DNA of 64,000 nucleotides from Candidatus Eiseniibacteriota bacterium (GTDB lineage Bacteria > Orphanbacterota > Orphanbacteria > Orphanbacterales > Orphanbacteraceae), in contig JAJRWB010000050.1 of NCBI GenBank assembly GCA_024276995.1, forward strand, positions 1 through 64,000, in the 5' to 3' direction. Positions within the stretch are counted from its first letter, which is position 1. Each line of letters opens with the position of its first letter. Shown here one piece after another: positions 33,287 through 42,673 of the stretch. The translations under genes were made by a program, and so were the position numbers. Under the pieces are notes generated by a model that was not told the origin of the DNA, did no database searches, and saw only the letters and a program-made list of their open reading frames with translations.

Positions 33287-34684
33287 ATGAGACGGATTGT
33301 GACGCAGGCGCTTGTTCTCTTTGCCAACCTGATCGTCCTCTCGTATCCCGGAGCGCACCTCGCCAAGGCCGAACCACCCACTTTCTCGATCCGCACGATC
33401 TCGCGAACGGTGATGCTCGACCCGGCGGCGGGAATGCCGTGGCGCGAGCATCGAGGCGCGGACCTTCTCGATCGATCCGGCCTCGGCGACGAACCGTTCT
33501 TCATCGATCCCGGACCGGGACCGGATATCCAGGTGGAGGCGAAGGATGTGCTGCTGATCCCGCTGCCCGACGCCCAGACGGCGGAGATCGACGCCATCAG
33601 CGCGACATACGGCTTCCCGACGGATCATTTCTACCTCGCCTTCTCCGTCGATTTCCTCCTATCCATGGGTGTGGCGGGCGCAGCCCCTTTCAACGTGAAC
33701 CAACAATGGCTGATGAACCATGCGGAAGGAGACATCTTCTACGCCCTTCCCGAGATGAGAATCGGCCAGGTCGCTCCCGTCCCGGCGAACCTCCACATCG
33801 ATCCGGCGGGGATGGGGAACACGCACTCGTTCTCTCCTTCCTACCCGAGCAACCAGACCGAGTTCGATCTCGGTCCCCGCGCCGAGCCGGACATGGCGTG
33901 GCTCGACGAGGACCTCTACGACGACCTTGACGCGTTCGACTTCCACTCGTTCACCGACTTCCCGATCACCTTTCCCTCCGAGCCGCTCTACCTGTCGGTC
34001 GACGCCCCGACGGCACAGAACAATCCCGCCCTCCCGGCATTGACGGGCGGCGACATTCTCGTTTGCGAAACCGCGGGGATCTTCCTCTGGGCCGCTTCGT
34101 GGGATCTGGGGCTCCAGACCACCGACGATATCGACGCCCTCGTCGTATTCGGTGACGAGAATCTCCTCTACGACCCGGGCGACGTCGTTCTCTTTTCCCT
34201 CGCCCCCGGTTCGCCGACCCTCGCCGACCGTGGCTTCTCCCCCGCCGATGTTCTCGTTGCCCACCGGCAGGCACCGCCGAGCCGCTTCGCCTCCGCCGCC
34301 TCTCTCGGCCTCCGGCCGGAGGACGACGTCGACGCCCTCGCGCCGGTCTTCGACGAGGGACCATTCCAGGTGACCACGTCGGTTCCGCCTCAAGAGGCTC
34401 CCCTCGTCGTTCGGAGTTTTCCGAATCCGTTCAATCCGGTGACCACCCTCTCGTTCGTGGTCGAGGCGAACGGGAGGAGCATCGCCCCGACCCGCCTGGA
34501 AATCTTCGACACGACGGGCCGGTTGGTACGCACCCTTGTCGACGAAAACCTTCCGCCGGGAGCGTATACCCGTTCATGGGACGGCACTTCGTCGTCGGGG
34601 ACGCCCGTCGGCTCCGGCCTGTTTCTCTACAGGCTCCAGGTGAACGGCCGTTCGGCAACCGGCAGGCTGACTCTCCTCAGGTAG
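33287..34684 (+). CDS. Sorted secreted protein
   Basis: 465 residues; ATG with GGAGGAGG four bases upstream and a signal peptide (LVLFANLIVLSYPGAHLAKA). The body is Asp- and Pro-rich with repeated DDIDALVVF-like segments (DDIDALVVFGDENLLY, DDVDALAPVF), which suggests internal repeats. It ends with FPNPFNPVTTLSF, GRLVRTLVDENLPPG and RLTLLR, a full sorting domain of type IX cargo. It has its own strong promoter and interrupts the run from the COG2836 gene to the cco cluster. The function is unknown. Confidence 0.78.
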   Translation: MRRIVTQALVLFANLIVLSYPGAHLAKAEPPTFSIRTISRTVMLDPAAGMPWREHRGADLLDRSGLGDEPFFIDPGPGPDIQVEAKDVLLIPLPDAQTAEIDAISATYGFPTDHFYLAFSVDFLLSMGVAGAAPFNVNQQWLMNHAEGDIFYALPEMRIGQVAPVPANLHIDPAGMGNTHSFSPSYPSNQTEFDLGPRAEPDMAWLDEDLYDDLDAFDFHSFTDFPITFPSEPLYLSVDAPTAQNNPALPALTGGDILVCETAGIFLWAASWDLGLQTTDDIDALVVFGDENLLYDPGDVVLFSLAPGSPTLADRGFSPADVLVAHRQAPPSRFASAASLGLRPEDDVDALAPVFDEGPFQVTTSVPPQEAPLVVRSFPNPFNPVTTLSFVVEANGRSIAPTRLEIFDTTGRLVRTLVDENLPPGAYTRSWDGTSSSGTPVGSGLFLYRLQVNGRSATGRLTLLR

Positions 34685-34834
34685 GCCTTTTCACGGCGGA
34701 ACCGCTCGTACGCCCTCCACCCGCGAGAAGCGCGCTTTCTCCGAGCGTGGAGAAACACCCCATTCTTGCCGGTAAGCTATGATCACCTTTTCACCATCTC
34801 CCTTCCGGTTCAGGCCCGCTCAACTTTATCCTTT

Positions 34835-34859
34835 CCCATGGCATGGGGACCCGTATATT
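34835..34859 (+). promoter_or_regulatory. Palindrome and -10 box upstream of ccoI
   Basis: CCCATG-G-CATGGG (34835-34847) is a perfect inverted repeat immediately before a TATATT -10 box (34854-34859). The -35 is poor, so an activator may be needed. No FNR box (TTGAT-N4-ATCAA) is present. Confidence 0.35.
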
Positions 34860-34914
34860 CTTTGTGTAACGAAGCAATAGTTAATCTACTGAGACACATG
34901 GAAGAGAAGTCGTC

Positions 34915-37404
34915 TTGAGTCTTCCCGGATCACGAAAACAGAGGAAAAGCGACATCCGCCCGGGACCGGGGGAAGCACCGCGCGCACCGGCGACGAAGGC
35001 GGGGGAGTGCATCCACTGCGGGCTCCCCATCCCACGGGAGAAACGGGCTGTGGGCAACTCCTTCTGCTGCCGCGGCTGCGAGACGGTGTTCGAGCTGATC
35101 CACCAGGAGCGGTTCGAACGCTACTACGAGCTGCGCACCGGCCCCGTCGCTCCACCCGCCGAACTTCGCTCCGACAGTTTCGCCTGGGTCGACAGGATCG
35201 TCGGCGGCGATCCGGCCGCCACGGGCCAAACCCACCGGCGAATGAGCGTGGACGTCCAGGGGATTCATTGCGCCGCGTGCGTCTGGCTCCTCCAGGAGCT
35301 GGGAAACAGGATGCCCGGCGGCGTCGACATCACGATCAACCCTTCCCTCGGCCGCGCGGAGATTGTCTGGGATCCCCGCGTCTCCCGCGTGAAGGAGTAT
35401 TTCCGGCGGGCGGAACGGTTCGGCTACCGCTTCGGCCCGCCGGGAGAGGGTGACACCCGTCGCTCGAAGGAGCTTCTCGTCCGCCTCGGCATCTCGGCCG
35501 CCGCGGCGATGAACGTGATGGTAATCAGCGCCGCCTACTATTTCGGCCTCACCCGTGACGACGGTGTCCTTTACCACCTCTTCGGCAAGATTTCCCTCTT
35601 TTTCACCGCCCTCGCGGTCGCCGCGGGGGGATCTCTCTTCATCCGGAGCGCCGTCGCCGGACTGAGACGCGGTCTCGTTCACCTCGACCTGCCGATCGCC
35701 CTCGGCGTGATCCTCGCCTTTTTGGGATCGGTGTGGGCGTATTTCACCTCCGGTCCCGACTCGGCGTATTTCGACACGGTCACCCTCTTCATACTGCTCA
35801 TGCTCACCGGTAGATGGCTGCAGGAGCGTGTTCTCGAAAGGAACCGGCGCGCCCTCCTTTCCCATTCCGGAACGGAGGGGCTCTTCACGAGGCGGCTCGC
35901 CGGCGACACGGTGGAGTCGGTGCGCGCCGCCGACGTGGAGAAGGGGGACGAGATCTGGGTGGTACCGGGCGATCTCGTTCCGGTGGAAGGGATTCTCCTC
36001 TCGACGGATGCGGAACTTTCCCTCGACTGGATCACCGGCGAGTCGGAGGTGCGCACCGCCGCCGGCGGCGACTCGATTCCCGCCGGCGCTTTCAACGCGG
36101 GGCGGCGGACACTCCGCATCGAGGCGGGCGAACCGTTCGGCGAGTCGCGGCTGAATACGCTTCTCGGCGGTCGCTCCGCGCCGGTGCGAAGCGAAATCGC
36201 CGGACAGCGCTGGTGGCGAAAGGTGAGCACCCTCTACGTCGCCGCCGTGCTCCTCCTCGCGGCGGCCGGCTTCGCCGCGTGGGCGGGCCGAGATCTCGCC
36301 AAGGCGATCGAGGTGACCGTGGCGATTCTCGTGGTCACCTGTCCGTGCGCCCTCGGCCTCGCCGTTCCCCTCGCCTTCGAAATGATTCACACCGCGGCGC
36401 GCCGGAAAGGGATCTTCATCCGAAGCGGCAACTTCCTCGACAAAGCACTATCGGTGAAGCGGATTCTCTTCGACAAGACCGGCACTCTCACGGCGGGGGC
36501 ACTGAAACTCACCCCCGACGCCGGGGCGGTGCTCGGCGCCCTTTCGCCCGATGATCGCGCCGTTCTCTATAATATGGCGGTCCGAAGCAACCACCCGGCG
36601 AGCCGTGCTCTCGCGGCGGCGGTGAAGGAGGGCTTTCTCGCCGCCGGGACGCACCCCTCGCTTCTCCCCGGCGCGGAGAGCACCGAGGAGCACGTGGGAG
36701 AGGGTCTCGAGTGGAAACGCTCCGAGCGGACGTACCGCCTCGGGAGCGGGACTTTCTGCGGGGTCTTCCCGGGAGGAGAAAACGAGAGCGCCCTCGCGAC
36801 GCGGGGTCTGTTCTTCTCCGTGAACGGCGAGGTGCGCGCCTCGTTCATGTACGAGGAAGTGATCAAGCCGGACACCCGCTTCGAAGTGGCCGCCCTCGAA
36901 AGGGAGGGGTACGAGGTGTATCTCCTCAGCGGCGACACGAGGGCGAAAGTGCTCGCCGTCGCGGAACGCCTCGGCATCCCGGCGGGCCGCTGCTGGGGGG
37001 CGCTGATGCCGGAGGAGAAGGCGGCGCGGGTGCGTGAACTCGACCACGACAGCGCGCTCATGGTGGGCGACGGGTTGAACGACGCGCCGAGCTTCGACGC
37101 CGCCTGGTGCGCCGCCACCCCCGCCGTTGATCGCGCCGCCCTCCCGGCGCGCGCCGATTTCTACTTTCTCGGCGAGGGGATCTCCGCCGTCGGGACGGCG
37201 CTTCACGCCGCCCGTCTCGCCCGGCGGGTGATCCGCCACAACCTGATCTTCGCCGGTGCCTACAACGTTTTCGCCCTCGCCCTTTGCTACGCGGGGCTTG
37301 TCACCCCGGTGGCAGCGGCTATACTCATGCCCGTCAGTTCGATCACCGTGGTGGCCCACACCGTGTGGCGCCTCTCGGGAAGCAGGCTTTCATGGAAGTG
37401 CTGA
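34915..37404 (+). CDS. ccoI: CcoI/FixI-type Cu(I) P-type ATPase
   Basis: 829 residues starting at a TTG with GGAAGAG upstream; an upstream ATG opens a six-codon frame only. The N-terminus has the CcoI-specific Cys region (Cys 32, 35, and CCRGC at 51-55), then an HMA-like IHCAAC (119-122). The core has TGES-type TGESEVR, CPCALGLAVP, DKTGTLTAG, SNHP and GDGLNDAP. It loads copper into cbb3 oxidase across the membrane. It overlaps ccoS by 13 bp and heads the oxidase cluster. Confidence 0.92.
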   Translation: MSLPGSRKQRKSDIRPGPGEAPRAPATKAGECIHCGLPIPREKRAVGNSFCCRGCETVFELIHQERFERYYELRTGPVAPPAELRSDSFAWVDRIVGGDPAATGQTHRRMSVDVQGIHCAACVWLLQELGNRMPGGVDITINPSLGRAEIVWDPRVSRVKEYFRRAERFGYRFGPPGEGDTRRSKELLVRLGISAAAAMNVMVISAAYYFGLTRDDGVLYHLFGKISLFFTALAVAAGGSLFIRSAVAGLRRGLVHLDLPIALGVILAFLGSVWAYFTSGPDSAYFDTVTLFILLMLTGRWLQERVLERNRRALLSHSGTEGLFTRRLAGDTVESVRAADVEKGDEIWVVPGDLVPVEGILLSTDAELSLDWITGESEVRTAAGGDSIPAGAFNAGRRTLRIEAGEPFGESRLNTLLGGRSAPVRSEIAGQRWWRKVSTLYVAAVLLLAAAGFAAWAGRDLAKAIEVTVAILVVTCPCALGLAVPLAFEMIHTAARRKGIFIRSGNFLDKALSVKRILFDKTGTLTAGALKLTPDAGAVLGALSPDDRAVLYNMAVRSNHPASRALAAAVKEGFLAAGTHPSLLPGAESTEEHVGEGLEWKRSERTYRLGSGTFCGVFPGGENESALATRGLFFSVNGEVRASFMYEEVIKPDTRFEVAALEREGYEVYLLSGDTRAKVLAVAERLGIPAGRCWGALMPEEKAARVRELDHDSALMVGDGLNDAPSFDAAWCAATPAVDRAALPARADFYFLGEGISAVGTALHAARLARRVIRHNLIFAGAYNVFALALCYAGLVTPVAAAILMPVSSITVVAHTVWRLSGSRLSWKC

Positions 37405-37607
37405 TCATCACCGTCTTCTGCAGCCTCATCCTCGTGGTCGGCGGCCTGCTCCTCTTTTTCAGAAGCATCCGCCAGGGCGATTTCGAGCACGGCGACCGCC
37501 TGTCGCTCCTTCCCCTCGAGGAGGACGACAACAGCGTCGCGAGCAAGGAGAACAAGGGAAGCGACGGGGAAGGAAAGGGTTTCCTTCCCGACCATCTTTC
37601 GACATAA
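37392..37607 (+). CDS. ccoS: cbb3 oxidase assembly protein CcoS
   Basis: 71 residues with one transmembrane helix (3-25) and the conserved pattern QGDFEHGDRL followed by PLEEDD. CcoS is required for insertion of heme and copper into the oxidase. It overlaps ccoI and precedes ccoNO by 17 bp. Confidence 0.9.
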   Translation: MEVLIITVFCSLILVVGGLLLFFRSIRQGDFEHGDRLSLLPLEEDDNSVASKENKGSDGEGKGFLPDHLST

Positions 37608-37624
37608 AGGAGTTTCTTCCGGTC

Positions 37625-40000
37625 ATGGAATCCCAAAGCGCTGAAACGAGACAGATCGTCTACGACGACGCGATCACGAGGGCCTTCATCTGGGCGTCCG
37701 TCCTCTTCGGAGTGGTGGCGCTCCTCGTCGGCGTGCTCGTGGCCACGCAGCTCGTCTTCTGGCAGGCGAACGCCGGCATATCGTGGCTCAGCTTCGGCAG
37801 GTTGCGGCCGCTCCACACGAACGCCGCCATCTTCGCTTTCGTCGGCAATATGATGTTCGCCGGCATCTACTACACCACGCAGCGGCTGCTCAAGACGAGG
37901 ATGGCCTCCGACATGCTGAGCTGGGTGAACTTCTGGGGATGGCAGGCGATCATCGTCGCCGCCGCCGTCAGCCTCCCGCTGGGACTCACGCAGAGCAAGG
38001 AATACGCCGAGCTGATCTGGCCGATCGACGTTCTCGTGGCGATCATCTGGGTGGTCTTCGCGGTGAACTTCTTCTGGACGCTGGCGATCCGGAACGAGAA
38101 GAACCTCTACGTCTCCCTCTGGTTCTACATCGCCACCATCGTTACGATCCCGGTGCTGTATATCGTCAACAACCTCCAGCTCCCCACGAGCTTCCTTCAT
38201 TCGTACTCGATCTACGCCGGGGTCCAGGACGCCCTCGTCCAATGGTGGTACGGGCACAACGCGGTCGGCTTCTTCCTCACCACGCCGATCCTCGGCATCA
38301 TGTACTATTTCATCCCGAAAGCCGCCGGAAGACCGGTCTACTCTTACCGGCTGTCGGTAGTCCACTTCTGGGCGCTCATCTTCCTCTACATCTGGGCGGG
38401 ACCGCACCACCTCCTCTACACGGCGCTGCCGAACTGGGCGCAGACCCTCGGGATGCTCTTCAGCATCATGCTCTGGGCGCCCTCGTGGGGAGGGATGCTG
38501 AACGGTCTCCTCACGTTGCGCGGCGCGTGGGACAAGCTACGCACCGATCCGGTGCTGAAGTTCTTCGCCGTGGCGGTCACCTTCTACGGCATGTCGACCT
38601 TCGAGGGGCCCCTCCTGTCGATCAAGTCGGTGAACGGCCTCGCCCACTACACCGACTGGATCATCGCCCATGTGCACGGCGGCACGCTCGGTTGGAACGG
38701 CTTCATGGCGGCGGGGATGTTCTACTGGCTCATCCCGCGGCTCTACAGGACGAAGCTCTGGTCGAGACAATGGGCGGACGCGCATTTCTGGACGAGCACC
38801 TTCGGCATCCTGATGTACATCGTCGCCATGTGGATCAGCGGCATCAACCAGGGCCTCTACTGGCGCGCCCTCGACGGCGAAGGGTTCCTCCTCTACCCCG
38901 ACTTCGTCGAAACGCTCCTCTCGCAAAGGATTCTCTACCACATGCGGCTGCTCGGCGGGGTGATCTACTTCTCCGGTCTCATCGTGATGGCGATCAACCT
39001 GATCATGACGGCGCGCACCGGGCGTGCGGTGAACGGCGAAGCGTCGGTCGTCGCGCTGCCGCGCAACACCGGCCCCGGCTTCGCCGAGCTCGTCCGGAGC
39101 AAGCCGGTGGTGATCTCGCTGCTCATCATCCTGGCGGCGGTACTCGTCGGCGTTTCCACACCGATCACCGCGCCGGCTGCGCTGGCGGTCGGCGTGCTCC
39201 TGGCGGTGGCGGCGATCATCGGCGGCGGCCTCGGCGGGGGGATGGAGAAGTGGCACTCCCTCCTCGAGGGGCGACCCCTCACGTTCACGGTGCTCACCCT
39301 CGTCGCGATTCTCATCGGCGGCGTGGCGGAACTCATCCCCACGGTGGTGCTCAGGAGCGAAGTGCCCGACGTGCCGGTACCCCCCATGAGCGCTTCGCCG
39401 GAAACTTCGAGCGACGCCGTTTCGGCCGCGACCGAATCGGAATACAAGCAGAAGCCGTACTCTCCCCTCGAGCTGATCGGGCGCGACATCTACGTGCGCG
39501 AAGGGTGTTACAACTGCCACAGCCAGATGATCCGTCCCTTCCGCTTCGAGACGCTCCGCTACGGCGATTACTCCCGCGCCGAATCGTACATCTACGATCA
39601 CCCGTTCCAGTGGGGATCGAAGCGGACCGGTCCCGACCTCCATCGCCTCGGCGGAAAATACCCGAACCTCTGGCACTACCTCCACATGAGGGATCCGCGG
39701 AACACCTCTCCCGGTTCGATCATGCCGGAGTATCGTTTCCTCACCGACAAGAAGATCAACCTGAGGGTGATCGAGCCGAAAATGAGAGCGATGAAGAAAC
39801 TCGGCGTGCCGTACAGCGATTCCGAGATCGAGGGGGGCGTCGAAACCGCCCGGTCGCAGGGCGCGCTCATCGCGACCGATCTCGCCGCGCAGGACATCAC
39901 CCTCGATCCGGAGAGCGAGCTGGCGGCGCTCATCGCGTACCTGCAGCGTCTCGGCAGGGGACCCCAGCCGACAACGCTCGAGAAAGCACAGGGGCGATAA
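37625..40000 (+). CDS. ccoNO: Fused cbb3 oxidase subunits I and II (CcoN-CcoO)
   Basis: 791 residues. Residues 1-480 or so are CcoN with 12 transmembrane helices and heme/Cu ligands: LHTNAAIFAF, WWYGHNAVGF, WAGPHHLLYT and IAHVHGG. A linker helix region (500-600) leads into CcoO, a membrane-anchored monoheme cytochrome with GCYNCHSQ (Cys at about 627) and a downstream Met in PGSIMPEY. In most bacteria these are two genes; here they are one uninterrupted frame with no internal ribosome site or stop. It reduces oxygen at low concentration while pumping protons. Confidence 0.94.
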   Translation: MESQSAETRQIVYDDAITRAFIWASVLFGVVALLVGVLVATQLVFWQANAGISWLSFGRLRPLHTNAAIFAFVGNMMFAGIYYTTQRLLKTRMASDMLSWVNFWGWQAIIVAAAVSLPLGLTQSKEYAELIWPIDVLVAIIWVVFAVNFFWTLAIRNEKNLYVSLWFYIATIVTIPVLYIVNNLQLPTSFLHSYSIYAGVQDALVQWWYGHNAVGFFLTTPILGIMYYFIPKAAGRPVYSYRLSVVHFWALIFLYIWAGPHHLLYTALPNWAQTLGMLFSIMLWAPSWGGMLNGLLTLRGAWDKLRTDPVLKFFAVAVTFYGMSTFEGPLLSIKSVNGLAHYTDWIIAHVHGGTLGWNGFMAAGMFYWLIPRLYRTKLWSRQWADAHFWTSTFGILMYIVAMWISGINQGLYWRALDGEGFLLYPDFVETLLSQRILYHMRLLGGVIYFSGLIVMAINLIMTARTGRAVNGEASVVALPRNTGPGFAELVRSKPVVISLLIILAAVLVGVSTPITAPAALAVGVLLAVAAIIGGGLGGGMEKWHSLLEGRPLTFTVLTLVAILIGGVAELIPTVVLRSEVPDVPVPPMSASPETSSDAVSAATESEYKQKPYSPLELIGRDIYVREGCYNCHSQMIRPFRFETLRYGDYSRAESYIYDHPFQWGSKRTGPDLHRLGGKYPNLWHYLHMRDPRNTSPGSIMPEYRFLTDKKINLRVIEPKMRAMKKLGVPYSDSEIEGGVETARSQGALIATDLAAQDITLDPESELAALIAYLQRLGRGPQPTTLEKAQGR

Positions 40001-40003
40001 GTC

Positions 40004-40210
40004 ATGTTCTACAGGGAATGGCTCGCGCAAAGCGATCTACTCTTCTGGCCGATGCTCGGCCTTCTGATTTTCTTCGTCGCCTTCGTCGTCGTGTTGGTGC
40101 GACTGTTCACCGGCAGGCGGGGAAAAAACCCGTTCGACGCGGTAGCGTCTCTTCCCCTGGCGGATGACGATGCGCCGACCGGCGGCGACTACCCGAGGGG
40201 GGCTGCCTGA
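40004..40210 (+). CDS. ccoQ: CcoQ-like small subunit
   Basis: 68 residues with one transmembrane helix (12-34) followed by a short polar tail including GRRGKNPFDAVASLPL. Position between ccoNO and ccoP, three bases after the former, and size fit CcoQ/FixQ; the sequence itself is weakly conserved in this family. Confidence 0.75.
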   Translation: MFYREWLAQSDLLFWPMLGLLIFFVAFVVVLVRLFTGRRGKNPFDAVASLPLADDDAPTGGDYPRGAA

Positions 40211-40211
40211 A

Positions 40212-40766
40212 ATGATAAGCGAAAAAGATATCGTTCTCGATCATAACTACGACGGCATCCAGGAATTCGATAACCGCCTTCCGAACTGGTGGCTCTGGAT
40301 TCTCTACGGAAGCGTCGTTTTCGGTCTGTGCTACTGGCTCTTCTACCAGACGTACGGCGTGGGAGACGCGCCCGAAGTGCGCTATGAAAAAGTGATCGCC
40401 CGCGCCGCCGAGGAGCAGCTCGCACGGATGGCGGGCCAGGAGAGGACCGACGAATCGCTTCTTCTCATGGCGAAGGTGCCCGCCCAGGTCGATGCGGGAC
40501 GCGCGCTTTTCGAGAAGAACTGCGTTGAGTGCCACCTCGCCGACGGGTCGGGAAAGATCGGTCCCAACCTGACCGACGGTTCCTGGATCCACGGCGGAAA
40601 ACCGCTCGAGATCCGGCACACCATCGACAAGGGGGTTCCGGCAAAAGGGATGGTCGCGTGGGGCCGCCAGTTCAGCCCGATGAAGATCGACCAGCTCGCC
40701 GCGTACGTGCTCACGCTGAAGGGGAAGAACCTGCCCGGCAAGGCGCCCGAAGGAGAGCCTGAATAG
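40212..40766 (+). CDS. ccoP: Monoheme CcoP-like subunit III
   Basis: 184 residues, starting just after the ccoQ stop. FixP_N signature DHNYDGIQEFDNRLPNWW and one transmembrane helix (29-47), then a single class I cytochrome c domain with CVECH (about residue 102) and a Met ligand near GMVAWG. Most CcoP proteins are about 300 residues with two hemes; this one has one, as in other FCB lineages. It receives electrons from a soluble cytochrome. Confidence 0.9.
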   Translation: MISEKDIVLDHNYDGIQEFDNRLPNWWLWILYGSVVFGLCYWLFYQTYGVGDAPEVRYEKVIARAAEEQLARMAGQERTDESLLLMAKVPAQVDAGRALFEKNCVECHLADGSGKIGPNLTDGSWIHGGKPLEIRHTIDKGVPAKGMVAWGRQFSPMKIDQLAAYVLTLKGKNLPGKAPEGEPE

Positions 40767-40784
40767 GCCGGGGGTAAGAAGAAG

Positions 40785-42212
40785 GTGGCGGAAGAACAAG
40801 CGAGCGCGCGCCGGGGCGGAGGCGCTGGGAAGAGGCGCCCGGACCTCGATTCGCTCTACACGGTCAACGAGGACGGCTCGCGCAACTTCCTCCACCCCGC
40901 CGACGTGAGCGGCCGGTGGCAAAGCCGGAAGAACGTGATCTGGGCGGCGCTCATGGCGATCTACGCCGGCCTTCCTTGGCTGAAGATCGGCGGCGAGCCG
41001 GCGGTGCTCTTCGACATCCCCGGACGACACGCCTATCTCTTCGGCGGCACCTTCACGAACCAGGACTTCTACCTCGTTTTCTTCCTCATTTCTGGAATCG
41101 GCTTCTCTCTCTTCGTGCTGACATCGCTCCTCGGCCGCGTTTGGTGCGGTTTCGCCTGCCCCCAGACCGTCTTCCTCGAGGGGGTGTTCCGCAAGGCGGA
41201 GCGGTGGATCGAAGGTTCGCGCGAGACGAGGATCCGGAGAAACCGAAAGGGGCCGAGCTTCGACAGGACGTGGAGAAAGACGGTGAAGCACATCCTCTAC
41301 GTCCTCTTCTCCTTCGTGATCGCACACATCTTCCTTTCGTATTTCATTCCCGTCGACAAGCTCCGTCTCGTGCTGACCGGCAATCCCGCCGACCACCCGG
41401 TAGCGTTCTTCTGGTCGATGTTCTGGACGGCGGTGCTCTACTTCGATTACGCGTGGTTCCGCGAGCAGACGTGCCTGATCATCTGCCCATACGGCAGACT
41501 GCAGTCGACACTCACCGACGCCGACACGATCCTCATCGGCTACGACGAGGCGCGGGGCGAACCGAGATCGCCGAAGCACGAGGAAAGGGGCGACTGCATC
41601 GATTGCTACCGGTGCGTCGCCGTCTGCCCCACGGGGATCGACATCCGCAACGGCGTGCAGATGGAGTGTATCGGCTGCTCCAACTGTATCGACGCGTGCG
41701 ACGCGATCATGGACCGGATCGGCCGCCCGCGCGGCTTGGTGCGATACGATTCCGAGCGCGGCTTCGAGACGGGAGGGGCTCGGCGCACCTTCCTCCGTCC
41801 CAGGGTGTTCGCCTACGGGTTTCTCATGCTTCTGGGGGCGGGCGTATTCACCGTGGCGGCGTCCCATCGATCGTCGTTCGAAGTGAACGTTCTTCGCCAG
41901 AAAGGGCTCCCTTTCGTCATCGAGGAGGGACGGATCCGGAATCTGGTCACGCTCCACATCCAGAACAAATCTCCCGAAACAAGGGTTTTCCTCATCCGCC
42001 CGCGCCTCGACGAGACGGCGGGGTCTTTCGATATCGAGTTCGTTATCCCGACGGAGAGGGTCGCCATCGACGGCCTCGGCGACCGGGAGGTTCCCCTCTT
42101 CGTCTCGGTGACGAAGGAGAGATACCACGATCCTTTCAAGATGGGCATCGCGGTGACCGATTCGACCGGCGGGACGGAAAAAGTGATCTCCGTGCGCTTC
42201 CGGGGACCGTGA
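40785..42212 (+). CDS. ccoG: Cytochrome oxidase accessory protein CcoG (RdxA/FixG)
   Basis: 475 residues from a GTG. Several transmembrane helices; CGFACPQTVF and CLIICPYGRL in membrane loops, then two 4Fe-4S ferredoxin motifs (CIDCYRCVAVCPTG and CIGCSNCIDACD) and a C-terminal Ig-like periplasmic domain. CcoG reduces Cu(II) to Cu(I) for oxidase assembly. Last gene of the cco cluster; ccoH is not present. Confidence 0.93.
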   Translation: MAEEQASARRGGGAGKRRPDLDSLYTVNEDGSRNFLHPADVSGRWQSRKNVIWAALMAIYAGLPWLKIGGEPAVLFDIPGRHAYLFGGTFTNQDFYLVFFLISGIGFSLFVLTSLLGRVWCGFACPQTVFLEGVFRKAERWIEGSRETRIRRNRKGPSFDRTWRKTVKHILYVLFSFVIAHIFLSYFIPVDKLRLVLTGNPADHPVAFFWSMFWTAVLYFDYAWFREQTCLIICPYGRLQSTLTDADTILIGYDEARGEPRSPKHEERGDCIDCYRCVAVCPTGIDIRNGVQMECIGCSNCIDACDAIMDRIGRPRGLVRYDSERGFETGGARRTFLRPRVFAYGFLMLLGAGVFTVAASHRSSFEVNVLRQKGLPFVIEEGRIRNLVTLHIQNKSPETRVFLIRPRLDETAGSFDIEFVIPTERVAIDGLGDREVPLFVSVTKERYHDPFKMGIAVTDSTGGTEKVISVRFRGP

Positions 42213-42339
42213 TGCGGGGGGGCTTACCCGGGAGAACCGCCGCCCCCGGTTGGACGGCCCTTCATACGGTTGCGCTTCTCCCTGAAAAACTTCGGCGGAC
42301 CGAACTTTTCTCTTGTCCCCCGGTCGAGGAGAAGATAGA

Positions 42340-42368
42340 TTGTGATTTACAAACTGGCCCGCTATAAG
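42340..42368 (+). promoter_or_regulatory. Promoter of feoAB
   Basis: TTGTGA (42340-42345), 17-bp spacer, TATAAG (42363-42368). Start near 42375, followed by the palindrome at 42388-42405. Confidence 0.6.
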
Positions 42369-42387
42369 CTCTTTTTTATCATCCGGG

Positions 42388-42405
42388 AGTTAGGCCGGGC
42401 TAACT
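42388..42405. promoter_or_regulatory. DtxR/IdeR-like operator before feoA
   Basis: AGTTAG-GCCGGG-CTAACT is an 18-bp inverted repeat with one mismatched pair. The GTTAGgC...GCTAAC half-sites resemble the iron boxes of DtxR/IdeR repressors (TTAGGTTAGnCTAACCTAA). It lies at about +13 to +30 of the promoter, where a repressor would block transcription under iron sufficiency. Confidence 0.5.
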
Positions 42406-42418
42406 TTATTGAACCGCG

Positions 42419-42673
42419 ATGAGTGACAAATCGAAGATGACGCTTCTGGATCTCAAGAGGGGGGAATGGGGGACTATCGTCGGTGTGGAAGGGGAGGAGA
42501 ACCTCTGCCTCAGGCTCCTCGAGATGGGATTCACGCCGGGCGAGTCGATCCGCTACGTCGCCCGCGCCCTTTTCGACGACCCGGTGGCGGTCAATCTCCG
42601 CGGAACCCTCTTCGCCCTGAGGAAGGGGGAGGCGGAATGTATCAAAGTATGCGCGCGGCAGAAGATCAACTGA
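42419..42673 (+). CDS. feoA: Ferrous iron transport protein A
   Basis: 84 residues with the SH3-like FeoA fold: MTLLDLKRGEWGTI, RLLEMGFTPGESI, and AVNLRGTLFALRKGEAECI. It stimulates FeoB. It overlaps feoB by 37 bp and follows an iron-box-like operator. Confidence 0.9.
   Translation: MSDKSKMTLLDLKRGEWGTIVGVEGEENLCLRLLEMGFTPGESIRYVARALFDDPVAVNLRGTLFALRKGEAECIKVCARQKIN

Noticed and set aside
34898-34917. ATG start for ccoI
   Set aside because: The ATG at 34898 opens only six codons and stops in another frame. The TTG at 34915 continues into the ATPase.
40107-42128. 673-codon minus-strand open frame
   Set aside because: It is antisense to ccoP and ccoG, which have conserved heme and Fe-S motifs in order. 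The shadow has no recognisable fold.
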